Shown in pieces: positions 12,129 through 23,435 of a stretch of DNA of 64,000 nucleotides. The DNA is from Paramecium sonneborni (Eukaryota; Ciliophora; Oligohymenophorea; Peniculida; Parameciidae). Where the stretch lies: positions 108,649 through 172,648 of the forward strand of contig CAJJDN010000108.1 of assembly GCA_905182985.1 (NCBI GenBank). Direction: 5' to 3'. Below the pieces are notes generated by a model. It had not been told where the DNA came from. It worked only from the letters and a program-made list of their open reading frames with translations, and made no database searches. The first letter of the stretch is position 1; the number at the start of each line of letters is the position of its first letter. The position numbers and the translations under genes are program-made.

Positions 12129-13423
12129 TAAAATATTTTTTTGTATGATAAAATTATAGAGTTATTTTAATAATGTGAAATTAGATATTTATTAAAAATA
12201 AATTTGGTTTAGTTTGACTTAATAAACTATACCATAAAAATCTAATAATTGATTGAATAATTTTAAATGATTTGTTAACCAATATATTAATACTTAATTA
12301 TAATTTATTAATAATGTAATTGATTTGATTAAATATTTATCTAAGGTAAATTAGCATTAAACATATAAAATCATAATTTAATTAAACAGAATTTAAAACC
12401 AGACAAATAATAAATTTGTGAATTTTGGACCAAAATTATTTACATAAAAGAAATTTGAATTCATTATTTTTAAATTTAATGGGATTAAAATCAATATAAT
12501 CTATTTCAAATCTGAAATACTTAAGTTGAACTTGTTAATTTACATCATAAGACAGTTGTTTGTGATTTTTAGAAAGATAAGAGGAAATGGAAAACTAATC
12601 GCTATGATTGTCTAATTAATATTAACTCTATCATTCTATAAAGAAACTTTATTAAGAATATTGGGAAAAAATTAATTTGTTAATATACTGTACAAAATCT
12701 AAATTGACCATAATATTCAACAGCCATCGGCCGAGATATACTTTTTATTTATACTAATTGATGATTGTAATCTGAAAAAAAATGATAATGAATATTCTAC
12801 AGCAAGTTAATGTGTAGAGTATCTGAAATTAATATAGGAATAAAATTAGATATAAACCTCAATTTATAAGGGTACCCTAACTATTAAGAAGTAAATTAAT
12901 TAGTCTATTATTTTAGATTAGATTTCAAATATTATACTACTACGTGAAATGTTAAAGAAAGATAATTAAAGATGAATTGATATTACCTTCATATGATAAT
13001 AATTATTTAATTAGCAAAGAACAAGTATAAAATCAGACTTTTAGAATTACTTATAATATTGAAAACAGGATAGTGATTTGGAAAAGATTAATTTTAATAT
13101 TTTGTAATACATCTTTTAATAACTAACAAATTTATTCATAATTCATTCAAATCTTCTTTCAAACTAAAAATATTACTTAAATTATAATAAAGTAGAAAAA
13201 CTATTGTTTTTTTATTACTTAGTTATAAAATATCACAAAATGATAAATATTATTTATTTTTCTTTAAAAATCATTACAAATTTTATAGAATAATATATTT
13301 TTAATTTAGAAAAATAAGATTGGGAATAGATTTCATCTTTAATTGAATTTGTTTTAATTAGAATTAAATTGAATTAAAAAAATATATCTATAAATAAATA
13401 AATAAATTTTTAAATTTCTTTTA
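12129..13423. other. long A+T-rich spacer with a possible eroded gene
   Basis: Nearly 1.3 kb without a clear gene. A plus-strand frame is open from about 12340 to 12943. It can be continued through a 28-nt GT..AG intron (12944-12971) to TGA at 13243, and contains non-repetitive peptide such as DDCNLKKNDNEYSTASQ. I find no convincing start codon and no family, so it is either a decayed gene or chance. Confidence 0.25.
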
Positions 13424-15530
13424 ATGGATTAACTTATTGCTTAACTTGGTGAGAAGTAAAAAGGAATAGAATTAGCAGAGGATGTGGAAAATAAGTAAAT
13501 TTTGAAATGTTTATAATAGCAAAGATATGAGTTAATTTATAGAAGTTATGAAGAAAATAATGAAAGAAAAACATCCTCCTAAAGAATGTGTATATGGTTT
13601 AAAAATAGTCAAGGATTGTATTGAAAAGTTTAATAATGATTTTAAGAATAAAGTCAAGAATGAATTGATGGAACTTATTTATGAAGTGGCTATATATAGA
13701 ATTAAGGATGTAGATGATTCTAGAGGGATCACATATTTCAAAAATCCAGAACATGAAAAATAAATTGAATAATATGGAGCTAGTTATATAAGATTAGCTT
13801 TAGATTGCATAAGGGTATGGTCTCTTTGGTTTCCTGATTTCAAAATTTATGGATAGAGATTAGAAAAAGAATAAGGATACTTACCAAAAATAAATTATTT
13901 TAAATAAGAATTAATTGACAAACATATTCCTAAATTGTCAACTACACCTTATGAAGATTCTGGTTTAATTTAAAATAAAATCAGACAATTAAATTAGTAA
14001 TTGATTACTTACTTGCAATCACACACTGAAGTTAATTCTTTCCTTAAAGATGAATTGGAAAAAATAAACATTTAAATTGAAGATTTAGTTGTTTAAGAGG
14101 TTTAAGATTAATTTTTAGATGAATTTGTTTTATCATATCCTGAATTTCAAAATGGAAGAATCTCTTATTAAGAATTTAGAATGTAATTTTTAACAAATTA
14201 ACAAATAAAAAAAAGTTCATAAAATTTTTAAGATGAATCAAATCTAACTTAATCAATTCATTAAACTTCAAAAATTATGAAACCTTAATAGCAATAAAAT
14301 TAATAAATTTTTTAATAATAGGATTAAAGTTAAATATTCAAAAATGAAGATCATAATAAAGAGATTGAAAATTTGTAACTTTAATTAAAGTCATAAAAAT
14401 TAGAAAATGAAAAACTTGTTAAAGTGATTTAATCAAATGAAAATAAAATTTAAGAATTATAAAATGAACTTTAGTAATAAAAAGTTTAGACAGAAAATTT
14501 AAAAAATAAATTTTAAAATGACTCTTTAAATTATGAACGCTAATTGGAAGGACTTTAATAAAAAATGAATCATTATAAAAATCTATTTGAATCCTCACTA
14601 TAATAAGTAAATTAAGAATAAAGACAATAGGATAATTAATAATAATAATAATCATTTTAATAATAATAATAATAAGAATAATAAAGTTAAACTATTTAAA
14701 ATTTATAAGAAGAATTAGAGAATTTGAAGGTGGAAAAAAATCTTCTTATTGAATAATAAAAAATATATCAAGAAAGAGGTAATTCTAATTTTAGTGAATT
14801 TGAATATATGAATTTGAAGAAAAAGTACGATAATTTAGACAGCAAATATTTTCTATTAAAACAAGAGAATTATAAATTGAAGTAAACTTGTTAAGAATAT
14901 GGAAGTTAATCAATAAATTAAAGTAGAATAAATGAGAGTTTTGCTGCTGTAGATCAAAAAGATGTAAATTCAAATATAGTTTTCTATAATTTTAAGGAAT
15001 CAGATTTATGGTAAACAGTTAATAATACAAATTAAAATTAAACAATGATAAATTCTAGATTGAGAGATGTTTCTGAATTAATTTATCCTCACAAAACTGC
15101 AGCAGAATATTATAAGTAGAATGGAAAGAAAGAATTTAAAGGAAATCTTATAAATAGATCTGAATTACAATTATAATTGAATCAAATAAATCTACTTAAT
15201 TATAAAAAAGCAAGCTTAAATTAAATAGCAGCATTATTCTAATCAAATAAAATTGAAATAAAATCCAGACAATAATTAATTTATGGCTAAAATAAATAAG
15301 AATTCATATCTACAACTATAAGCATTAAAAATAAGGAATTGAGATCAATTTAACTTTAAATTATTAACAGTAATAAAAATGTATGGATTAATAAAGACAC
15401 AAAAAGTACTTTACTATAATCATAACAGTCAATTCTATATGAATTTATACGTGAGGCTAATGTAAAACTTCACGAATAGACATTAATTAAACTTTCTATT
15501 AGGTATTTTTAATTATTAAATTAGTTTTGA
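13424..15530 (+). CDS. VHS/ENTH-like domain plus coiled-coil protein
   Basis: 693 residues after one 25-nt intron (13495-13519). Residues about 28-125 look like a VHS/ENTH-type helical superhelix: VMKKIMKEKHPPKECVYGLK, VKDCIEKFNNDF, NELMELIYEVAIYR, and the end YIRLALDCIRVWSLWFP. The last matches the closing KILELIQTWAEAFR helix of VHS domains in TOM1/GGA proteins. A long Gln-rich coiled coil follows (about 250-500, e.g. NLQLQLKSQKLENEKLVKVI), then a basic tail. VHS proteins sort ubiquitinated cargo on endosomes. With the F-BAR and clathrin-light-chain-like genes nearby this would be a third trafficking gene, though neighbourhood means little in this genome. The VHS call is by pattern. Confidence 0.6.
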
Positions 15531-15561
15531 GAATTTTGTTATTTACCTTCCAAATTTTTTA

Positions 15562-15906
15562 ATGAATTGTATTAAATTTTATTCAATTGAGGCTAGTTCT
15601 TTCAAAACAATGAAAAAGTAGTTTTAAGGTAAGATTTATGCAAGTCCATTATTACCAATATGTTGTAAAGCTGAATTAAAATAATTAAGTGAATAAGGAC
15701 AACTGCTAAACTAATGGGAGTAAGAAAATGAAGATTTAATAACTTAATGTAAATATGGATTTAAAGCGGTATTATCAAATCAATTAGAATTTTATTTGGA
15801 ATTAATTATGACTCCTTGTGATGAATTTCTTTTTAGAGGATTTACTAGCTTTGATGAAGAAACATTATAGTTTGTTTTAAATGGCTTATCAAATTTATAC
15901 AGTTGA
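15562..15906 (+). CDS. small hypothetical protein (114 aa)
   Basis: One uninterrupted frame starting MNCIKFYSIEASSFKTMKK, with mixed, non-repetitive composition (CCKAELKQLSEQGQLLNQ, LIMTPCDEFLFRGFTSFDEE). No membrane segment and no domain recognised. The start could also be the second Met at 15610. It lies 31 bp downstream of the preceding gene's stop on the same strand. Confidence 0.5.
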
Positions 15907-17212
15907 TTTTGAAATTTATGTGATATCAAAAGAAAACAATATATTATTAATCATCAATTAATAATTATTTTAAATTAAATGAGAAATTTAAAAAATCTAC
16001 TAATGAATTTGATATTTTAATATGCCTAACATGAATTCATTTAAGTTTTTTTAATTTATTAATCTTTTATTGTTATAAATTTCAGTTTCGCAAACTTCTT
16101 AAACAGTTTTAGGTTAGATTTTAAGCGACATCTTTCATAGTATTTTATTTGTAATTTTATCTAACAACTTTATTTTTAAAAAATATTATATTATAAATAT
16201 TCTTGGTCACTCTCAATTAAGAACTTTTCAATTTTAATTAGCAATATATCTTAGTTAGCTCATCGATGTGCAATTAAATATTAGTATAATTCATAAAAAA
16301 TAAAATGATGTTCCATTTCAACACACAGTTTGTCAATCTGTCATTTAGATAATATATTATTTGATTGTCTAAAAGATAATTTGAAGTCTGATTAATTTAA
16401 TTATCTATACTAGTAGTCAATCTTAGAGTCTGATCAAATTATTAAACTAATTACAATATCCCCTTTAACAGTTTTAAGTACAAAAAAATATACACATACA
16501 CCTACACATACAATCTTTTATTAAATTCGTTAAATGTGAGTATATCTTAATATACATTAGCTCACCTTCATTTTAATAAAGTTAATGATTAATTAAATAA
16601 TAAGATTAATTTATTTTTAGTATTTGGTATATTATAATAGAAATTTTAGAAAATTCTTCAATAATTGAATTATTGATTTATCATTATTTTCTCATTTAAT
16701 GATGATTATAAATAAACTGATAATACCCATCAAAAATTTAATCAATTTTTGTGAGAAAATTAACAAATAGTCCATAATTAAAATTTAAATATTAAGTAAA
16801 ACAAACATTTGATATAAAATTAACTAAACTTAGTGATTTATTCATATTTTAAAATATGATATTTTATGCTAAATTTAATTAAAAAGGATTGTATTTTAAA
16901 CTGTTTATTAAACAGTTATGAAATTTTATTTATTAATTTTAATAATTAAATTTATTTTGATGAAATATTTTTCAAATAAATTGTTTCAATCAGCTACTTA
17001 TGTATCAAAAAAATAAGACTTTCTTATTTTAAGGTATTATATGTTCTTTTGATAAGAATAACAATCCTTATATAATTTTATTAGAATTTAAAAATAAACT
17101 AAACCTAATAAATATAAAACTATTTTTATAAAATTGTTAAATTAATAAATAAAATTTTTGGTTTTATTTATGAAAATAAAATTATAAACTTATATTTTTT
17201 CCTATTTTTAAC
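15907..17212. other. intergenic, no gene seen
   Basis: About 1.3 kb of A+T-rich DNA with TGA in all frames. A short CA-rich stretch (cacatacacc at about 16493-16511) is the only compositional feature noted. Confidence 0.5.
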
Positions 17213-17326
17213 ATGATTCATAATATTTCAGAATAAATTTAGCCCAAAATTATTACAATAGATCTAAAAGACAATTTTTAAATTTATCATAGAAAATTAA
17301 ATTAAATTGTGAATAATTTTAACATA

Positions 17327-18751
17327 ATGTCTGAATTATAGTAAGGGGAAATAATTGCAAATTTGTATAAAGTACTAAAACTACTGTCTTAAGGTTCTTT
17401 TGGGAAGGTATATTTAGGAAAGAATTTGAAATCAGGAGAAAATGTGGCAATAAAAGTTGAAAAATAGTAAATGTAGAGATTTTACAGTTTAAATAGAGAG
17501 GTTTTATATTGGAAATAATTTAGATAGATATATTAACTAAACTATAAGGAATTTAAGGTGTGCCTAAATTAATTTGGTTTGGGGAAAGGAAAGGATTATA
17601 AATAATGATCACTAATATGTTGGGATTTGATTTAAAGTACTTTTAAAAAAAACATAAAAAATTTTCAATTGATTGTGTTTTCAATTTAGCATAATAAATG
17701 ATAGAAATTTTAGAAAGAATACATAAATAGTAAAGTTTGTATTTTTAAAATATTAGGAATATAATTCATAGAGATTTAAAGCCCGAAAATATTTTAGGAA
17801 AAGTCAATAGTCGAAGAATACATTTAATTGATTTTGGGATAGCCAAAGATTTAACAAAAAAATAAAAACAAACTAATTAATAATAAATTCCATTTATTGG
17901 AACAAGTAGATATGCAAGCATAGCTGCTCATTTAGGAGAAGAATAAGATAGAAAAGATGATTTGGAAGCTTTAGGATATGTGCTTATTTATTTGATTAAA
18001 TAATAATTGCCATGGATGAGATGTGAAACCTTTTAAGATGAACGCTTAATAAAAATAGGATAAATGAAAAAAAACACTCCTTTAGATAAAATTTGTGAAG
18101 GATGTCCATGTTAAATTTTAAAGTAAAAAAATAATTTAATGAAAGTTATATGAAACAAATTCGAAATCTGAATTCACAATAAATTCCAAATTATAGAAAT
18201 CTAAAAGTTCTTTTTGAAAAGAGTCCTTTACACATTTAATGGATAATATTTGATTGGTATAAATGCAGAATGAAAAATTATAATACTAAATAAGAATTGA
18301 AAGTAGATCAGTAAAAAAGAAATAAGTATAATAGTGCTAAATAAATATAATTGTATTTTTTAAATAAGATTTTAGATCTTTAGAAAAAACTCCATTCTAA
18401 GCATCACGAATTAATAGATCAACAACAATGAATGGTAATTCTAATCTATCATCATTTTAAAATAGTATGGAATCTGATAGTAAAAATCAAACAATAAAAA
18501 GAGATGAAAGTATTTATGTAGATTTTGTGAATTCTGACTCTTGCTTTTTTACAAGAAAAAAAGAAAACTCTGCTTAAAGTCTTAATTTAATTTTTGAAGC
18601 TGATGAATTTATGCCATTACGGGATTAACTTTAACTTATGCAATTAGAGAATTAAGATCTTGAAATTAAACATCATTTATTACATTATCAATCTGTCAAC
18701 TTCAATTTCAAAAATCCAATATAAAGATATCTATAATTGTAAATCAATTGA
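17327..18751 (+). CDS. casein kinase 1-type protein kinase
   Basis: Spliced through four introns: 17501-17523 (GTT start), 17730-17756, 18123-18145 (AAG end) and 18353-18375. All CK1 landmarks are present: glycine loop SQGSFGKVYLG, the VAIKVE lysine, HRDLKPENIL, LIDFGIAKDL, and the CK1-specific GTSRYASIAAHLGEEQDRKDD in place of APE. EALGYVLIYLIKQQLPW follows, and the catalytic domain closes with NYMKQIRN. A C-terminal tail of about 150 residues is Ser/Asn/Gln-rich. CK1 kinases phosphorylate acidic or primed Ser/Thr and the family is greatly expanded in Paramecium. An in-frame ATG at 17213 would add 38 residues, but I prefer 17327 because it sits just ahead of the kinase domain. Confidence 0.9.
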
Positions 18752-19195
18752 CTTGAACAAATACTTAATATTTACAAAATTATATTAGTATTAAATCTAT
18801 ATTAATCAATGGTATTACAGTATTCTAATCTTTTAATTAAGCTTTTCTTATGAAGAAGATTGATGCAATATCTTAAATTTGATCAAAATTCTCAAATCTC
18901 CTTTGAGCACATATATTGTACTATTTATTTTTTATAATATTTTTTTGTATAGGTATCGTCAGTCTCTTTTAATTACTGGAATGATTTAAATTATGATCGA
19001 ATTTGGCAATAAAAGGTTTATTTTTAAAGATTAAATAAATATCAAACATAGAATTGAGTTTGTTGAAAAAATAGAATTATAAATCAGATATTGTTTGAGA
19101 TGTTTTAAGTTATTGTTAAAGCGTGATATTTAATTAAAAATATTTAGTACAACACTTAAAAATATAAAATATTAACTTTTCAAAACTAATTATAG
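18752..19195. other. intergenic, no gene seen
   Basis: A+T-rich spacer between the CK1 gene and the small lipidated protein. No coding or repeat pattern noted. Confidence 0.5.
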
Positions 19196-19414
19196 ATGGG
19201 ATGTGTAGCTCATAAACAAAAGAAAGATTTTAAATTTTCTACAATTCCTATTTAAGAATAACGATAGGACGACCTAGACGAATGGACAAAAATCATTTAA
19301 TAGTAACAAGGCAAGAATATGAATCATTCAGGAAAAGCAATAATGACTAAAAGCAAAACTCTATCAGCTAGATATCATCAACCTTTAGAATAAATTGATG
19401 AAGAAGAAGTGTGA
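19196..19414 (+). CDS. small N-myristoylated protein (72 aa)
   Basis: Starts MGCVAHKQKKD, a strong N-myristoylation plus Cys-palmitoylation signal followed by basic residues. The rest is hydrophilic and Gln-rich (DDLDEWTKIIQQQQGK) and ends EQIDEEEV. No domain is visible. Such short lipidated proteins usually sit on the cytosolic face of membranes. It is a complete frame without introns, and the 'call' rests on the N-terminus only. Confidence 0.55.
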
Positions 19415-20180
19415 GTAGTTCTGATTTTTTATGTTTTCTCAAATTCCTTAATTTCTAACAATAACCTGAATAAAATATAGTCTTCTTTAGAAGAATTATA
19501 TCAAAAAATGTTACATCATTATCTGATGACATAATTGGAATTGTTTTTAAGATTTTTTCGTTATTTTTATTAAATCATAAAGTTTATATATTTATATAAA
19601 TTTGAGGGTACCACATCTGCCCATATATTAAGTGTTTTAATTATATTCATAAGATAAAAAAAACTAAGTAAATAAGAATATTTCTTATTGAACATAATAT
19701 CCAGTTCAATTCAAAATGTTTTTCAACATAAATGATTAAATGTTTAAACTATTTTCTTCGTCATAATTTATACTAATCATATAGGATTACTAAATATAAA
19801 CATATGACATTGAATTTTAAGTGGAAATATTTATTTATTTGAAATTCGAAGAAGAAAAGCTTTAAAAATGAATTATAGTTATTGTTTTTAGTATGAAGAG
19901 TTTATAAAGTAGTTCTAATTTTATAGTGAATTTTGAAATATAATTTAATATATTTTATTTATTGATTCATATATTTACTAAGGTATGTTTTAAATGAATA
20001 TAAAATGAATTTTATTCTGCTAATATATTATAATTATCAACATAACAAATTTCAAAATTGGATTGTTAAAATTTTTAATGATTACTAAATTTATATGGTT
20101 CCATCGATCTATATTTTAAGATCATATCATAATTTTATATATAATATATATAAATATAACATATATATCTTTTAGGAAAA
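19415..20180. other. intergenic, no gene seen
   Basis: A+T-rich spacer of about 0.77 kb with TGA in all frames. TA-rich tracts lie just ahead of the cyclin start (about 20130-20170). Confidence 0.5.
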
Positions 20181-20703
20181 ATGGATGTAGAATATGTTGA
20201 AGTAAAGCAGGAATTCCTAGAAGATAGTATCATATACTCAATTTCCAGAGTTTTAGATGAAATAGTTAGAGAGACTGACATTATTGAGAGTCCCTAACAA
20301 ACTGTATTTCATACAAATAAAAAACCTTCAATAAGTCTTGCAAAATATTTAGAGCGTATTCAAATGTACTCATATTGCAGTAATGAATGTTTCATCTTGG
20401 CATTAATTTATATAGATAGAATCTAGAAAAAGAACCAAGATGTAGTTATCAATAGTTTTTGTGTTCATAGGTATTAAAGACTTCTATCTTAGATTTCTAT
20501 TTTCATGTATTATTCTAAGTATTAAATATAATGATGATGATTACTATAAGAATGATTACTATGCCAAAGTGGGAGGAATCACAATCACCGAGTTAAACAA
20601 ATTAGAATAAGAACTGCTAACTTTGCTCGATTATGAGCTTTATGTTAGTTAAAAATAATATTACTATTACAAGGATAAATTGATGAAATATGCCAAACTA
20701 TGA
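20181..20703 (+). CDS. PHO80/P-type (U-type) cyclin
   Basis: 166 residues after one 22-nt intron (20471-20492). The cyclin box of the PHO80 family is clear. [20 protein letters not shown] is followed by [11 protein letters not shown], the signature [18 protein letters not shown] and [17 protein letters not shown], ending in LLDYELYV. These match the hallmark NxHRLLITxxxxAxKFxDD..yNNxYYAkvGG of plant U-type/yeast PHO85 cyclins. Its partner would be a PHO85/CDK5-like kinase, with roles in phosphate sensing or the cell cycle. Splicing restores the motif exactly, so the model is firm. Confidence 0.88.
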
Positions 20704-21673
20704 TTATATTAATAATATAATGGAAATGACAAAGAGATAGGAAAATAAATTTCAATTATGCATTTGAACAATTTTATTTCCTTGTGTTTTCATGATGCAT
20801 ATATTCATCTTGTAACCATGAACTTCTAGTGCGACAATTCACTAAAAGTGAGTTACCTTCTTATTTTCTAAAGAAACTTGATTACTCGTTAAACAAAATT
20901 TTGAAAAAGATTTCTATTTGCATGTTAAAAAAATATTCATTCTATACATTCTATACAACTTTTCTTAATCCTACATTCTATTCTATTTCTCGTATTCTCA
21001 ACTTCTGTTGGTCTATTTTTAATTTAAAATTTCAACTCTAAATTTAGAAATTTTCTAACTTCATTTAATATTCTCAATAGAAGACTTTATATTTTATGGC
21101 AGTTATATTCTAAATTAAAAAATGAATTGTTTTATTAATCAATTAGTTTTACTTATTTATTAATTATTAATTATAATTGTTTTTATTTTCTATTTTCATA
21201 CAAGCAATCTTCTTACTCTAATGTTAGAATTTTATAACTAATCTCATGTATATTTTACGATATAATATTAAATTTATATTTATTTTATTTAAATAGAAAA
21301 GATGCAAAAATTATTATATTTAAAAAACAATTTTAGAACTATTTTTTTTAAGATTTTTTTTTTATTTAGATATTGTCCTCTAAAACTATTTTTATCTAAA
21401 TCTGAGTAAAATTTAATTGAGGCTAAATTTGACAAATATTTTAATTGAACAAAATTAGTTTCAATAAAACTACTTGATTTCTATAAAACTTGATCTTCTA
21501 AAATACGAAAATGTAATTAATTTAAATTGATGAGTTAATACAATCTCTCAATCAAAAATTTTGTTTGAAATGGTTACTTCAAAAATCAGATATTTAGATT
21601 TTCTACAATTAACAATTTATGTTATAAAATAAGTATATATTTGGATTAAAGTGTAAATAAATAGATAAAATAT
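20704..21673. other. intergenic, no gene seen
   Basis: Nearly 1 kb of A+T-rich DNA. One plus-strand stretch at 20829-21041 is open, but its composition (Lys/Phe/Tyr-rich) is that of random A+T-rich sequence and I do not call it. Confidence 0.5.
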
Positions 21674-22376
21674 TCAGTTTTTAGCAGTAGATGGCCTCTT
21701 ACTTGATTTATCTAGCTAAACGAATTAGGTAATATTAGCATAATTGCCTGGTCCTGGAACTAATTTATTCTAACAGATTATTACCTCCGTTCTTTTCTGC
21801 AGCTCTAACAGCATCATCAATAAAACACTTTCTTTTAGCATTTCCAAATTTACTTTTTGATTAACAAGATTTTGATTAAATTTATTAGTCTCTTTTGCTT
21901 GGATTAAATATAAAATCAGTTGAAATTCTCTCAGGCACTTTTTTGATTGATTTACTTCTTTCCTTGTAGTAATTCAGATCATAAGTTCTAGAACTAGGTA
22001 TTTCAGAAGTTTTTTAGGTTTTACAATAATTTTAACCTATTTAATAACCAATAGTTTTGTTAGGACTTTTATTCTAAGCCCCAGGCTCTTGTATTTAATT
22101 ATATTTATAATATCCTTGATTTTTAACAACATCTCTTCCCAATCCAAACGTTGTCCCTTTTTGTTTAGAAAAGGAACTAGTTGGATCATAATAAGTTTCT
22201 GTATATAATTGATTTTTTGTAAAATCAAATTTTTTTCCATATCCAAATCCAGCAGCTCTATTACAACGAAAATAATTTGGTTCATAGTAGTCTGTTTGAC
22301 AATGTGTATGTATTCTTTAAAATCTATTTGCTTTTGGAAAACTGAATTAAACTGATGCTTAAATAAGTTAAGACAT
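21674..22376 (-). CDS. PGPG-motif (possibly ciliary) protein
   Basis: 225 residues after one 25-nt intron (21760-21784). Tyr-, Asn- and Lys-rich with short repeats of the style FGYGKKFDF, TTFGLGRDV and NKTIGYQIGQ. Splicing creates GVPGPGNYANI near the C-terminus, the motif of STPGR/SHIPPO proteins that line sperm and ciliary microtubules. It ends SSKRPSTAKN. A role on axonemal microtubules is an inference from this one motif; the rest of the protein has no recognised domain. Confidence 0.6.
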
Positions 22377-23089
22377 TATAAAAATATAATAAAATTAGAA
22401 CAACAAAAATATTCATATTAATTATTTTTTTCTGCATAAATTTGAAACATCATTCGTAAATAATAATGTTTTCTTATTATGATTTTTCTAATTATTGAGT
22501 TAAAGAGAAACTATATTCTAGCAGATCTATGATTCTCTTTTATAAATAATTTATTGAATTCTTTAGATAAAGAGAATTAACTTTAATTTTTTTTATTTAT
22601 TTGACTAATCTAACTAACAAATTATAATCTTTAAATTTCATTCAATTAATAATTTCGATAAAAGTACTTATTTATTCTATAATTGAAATTTTTATTTTCT
22701 AACTTTTAAATATTGTTATTTATAAATAGCAATCATTTATTTAGTTTAAATTTATGAAAAATTCTTAACTTCATAAGATTATAAACTCTAAATAATTTAT
22801 AAAATTGATATATTTCTAAATAGGTATGTTTTCTATATTTCAATATAATAATGGTTTTTTTTTAAAAATGATGTTGCTTTTACATTTTTGTTGTTAAACA
22901 AATTTAACTCTTGAATTGTTACGAAAATATAAAAAAAGGGATATAAATATTTTTAGTTAGTATTTATATTAGTTTAAGGATAAGATGTGAGTTAATTCAC
23001 AAATTATAATAAATAATTATAAATTTATAATGAATAAATGAATGATAAAATAATATTAATCATAAAAGTGATTATAAATATTAATTATA
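22377..23089. other. divergent intergenic region, no gene seen
   Basis: About 0.7 kb between divergent start codons (22376 on -, 23090 on +), so it presumably carries both promoters. A+T-rich, with no motif identified. Confidence 0.5.
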
Positions 23090-23426
23090 ATGGAAAGTGC
23101 ATTTATATTCGGATGTCTATTTGGAATGGGTATAAAAATGACAGTTAGTCGAGTGATACGTCAACCACTATTATTTAGTAAGCAATAAATACAATAATAT
23201 GATAGAATGTCATTAATATCCAAAGTATATGCTATATACAGGATTAGCATTTTCAGGATTTGATTGGATTCGTCGTCTGTCTTTGGAAACATTATGTGAG
23301 AAAGAGGAATTATCAGAATTTTTGGTTAGAAGAGCTCGAATCAACTAACTTGCTACAGGTGCAGAATCAGCAGGAGATTATAAGAAAGAATTTGTCTAAA
23401 TAGCCGTAGACGAACACATATATTGA
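23090..23426 (+). CDS. small membrane-associated hypothetical protein (102 aa)
   Basis: One 28-nt intron (23178-23205). It begins MESAFIFGCLFGMGIKM, a hydrophobic N-terminal segment, and has a second weakly hydrophobic patch YMLYTGLAFSGFDWIRR, then a charged C-terminus ending VDEHIY. Size and topology would fit a small mitochondrial inner-membrane subunit, but I recognise no family. It converges on the APC3 gene, with only 9 bp between the two stop codons. Confidence 0.55.
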
Positions 23427-23435
23427 TTATCAATT

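Noticed and set aside
20829..21041. A 70-codon plus-strand open frame after the cyclin gene
   Set aside because: Composition is that of random A+T-rich DNA (Lys, Phe, Tyr, Leu), with no motif and no extension when TAA/TAG are read as Gln.
22037..22285. An 82-codon minus-strand open frame inside the PGPG-motif gene
   Set aside because: It is an alternative frame of a spliced gene whose own frame has better composition and a recognisable motif.
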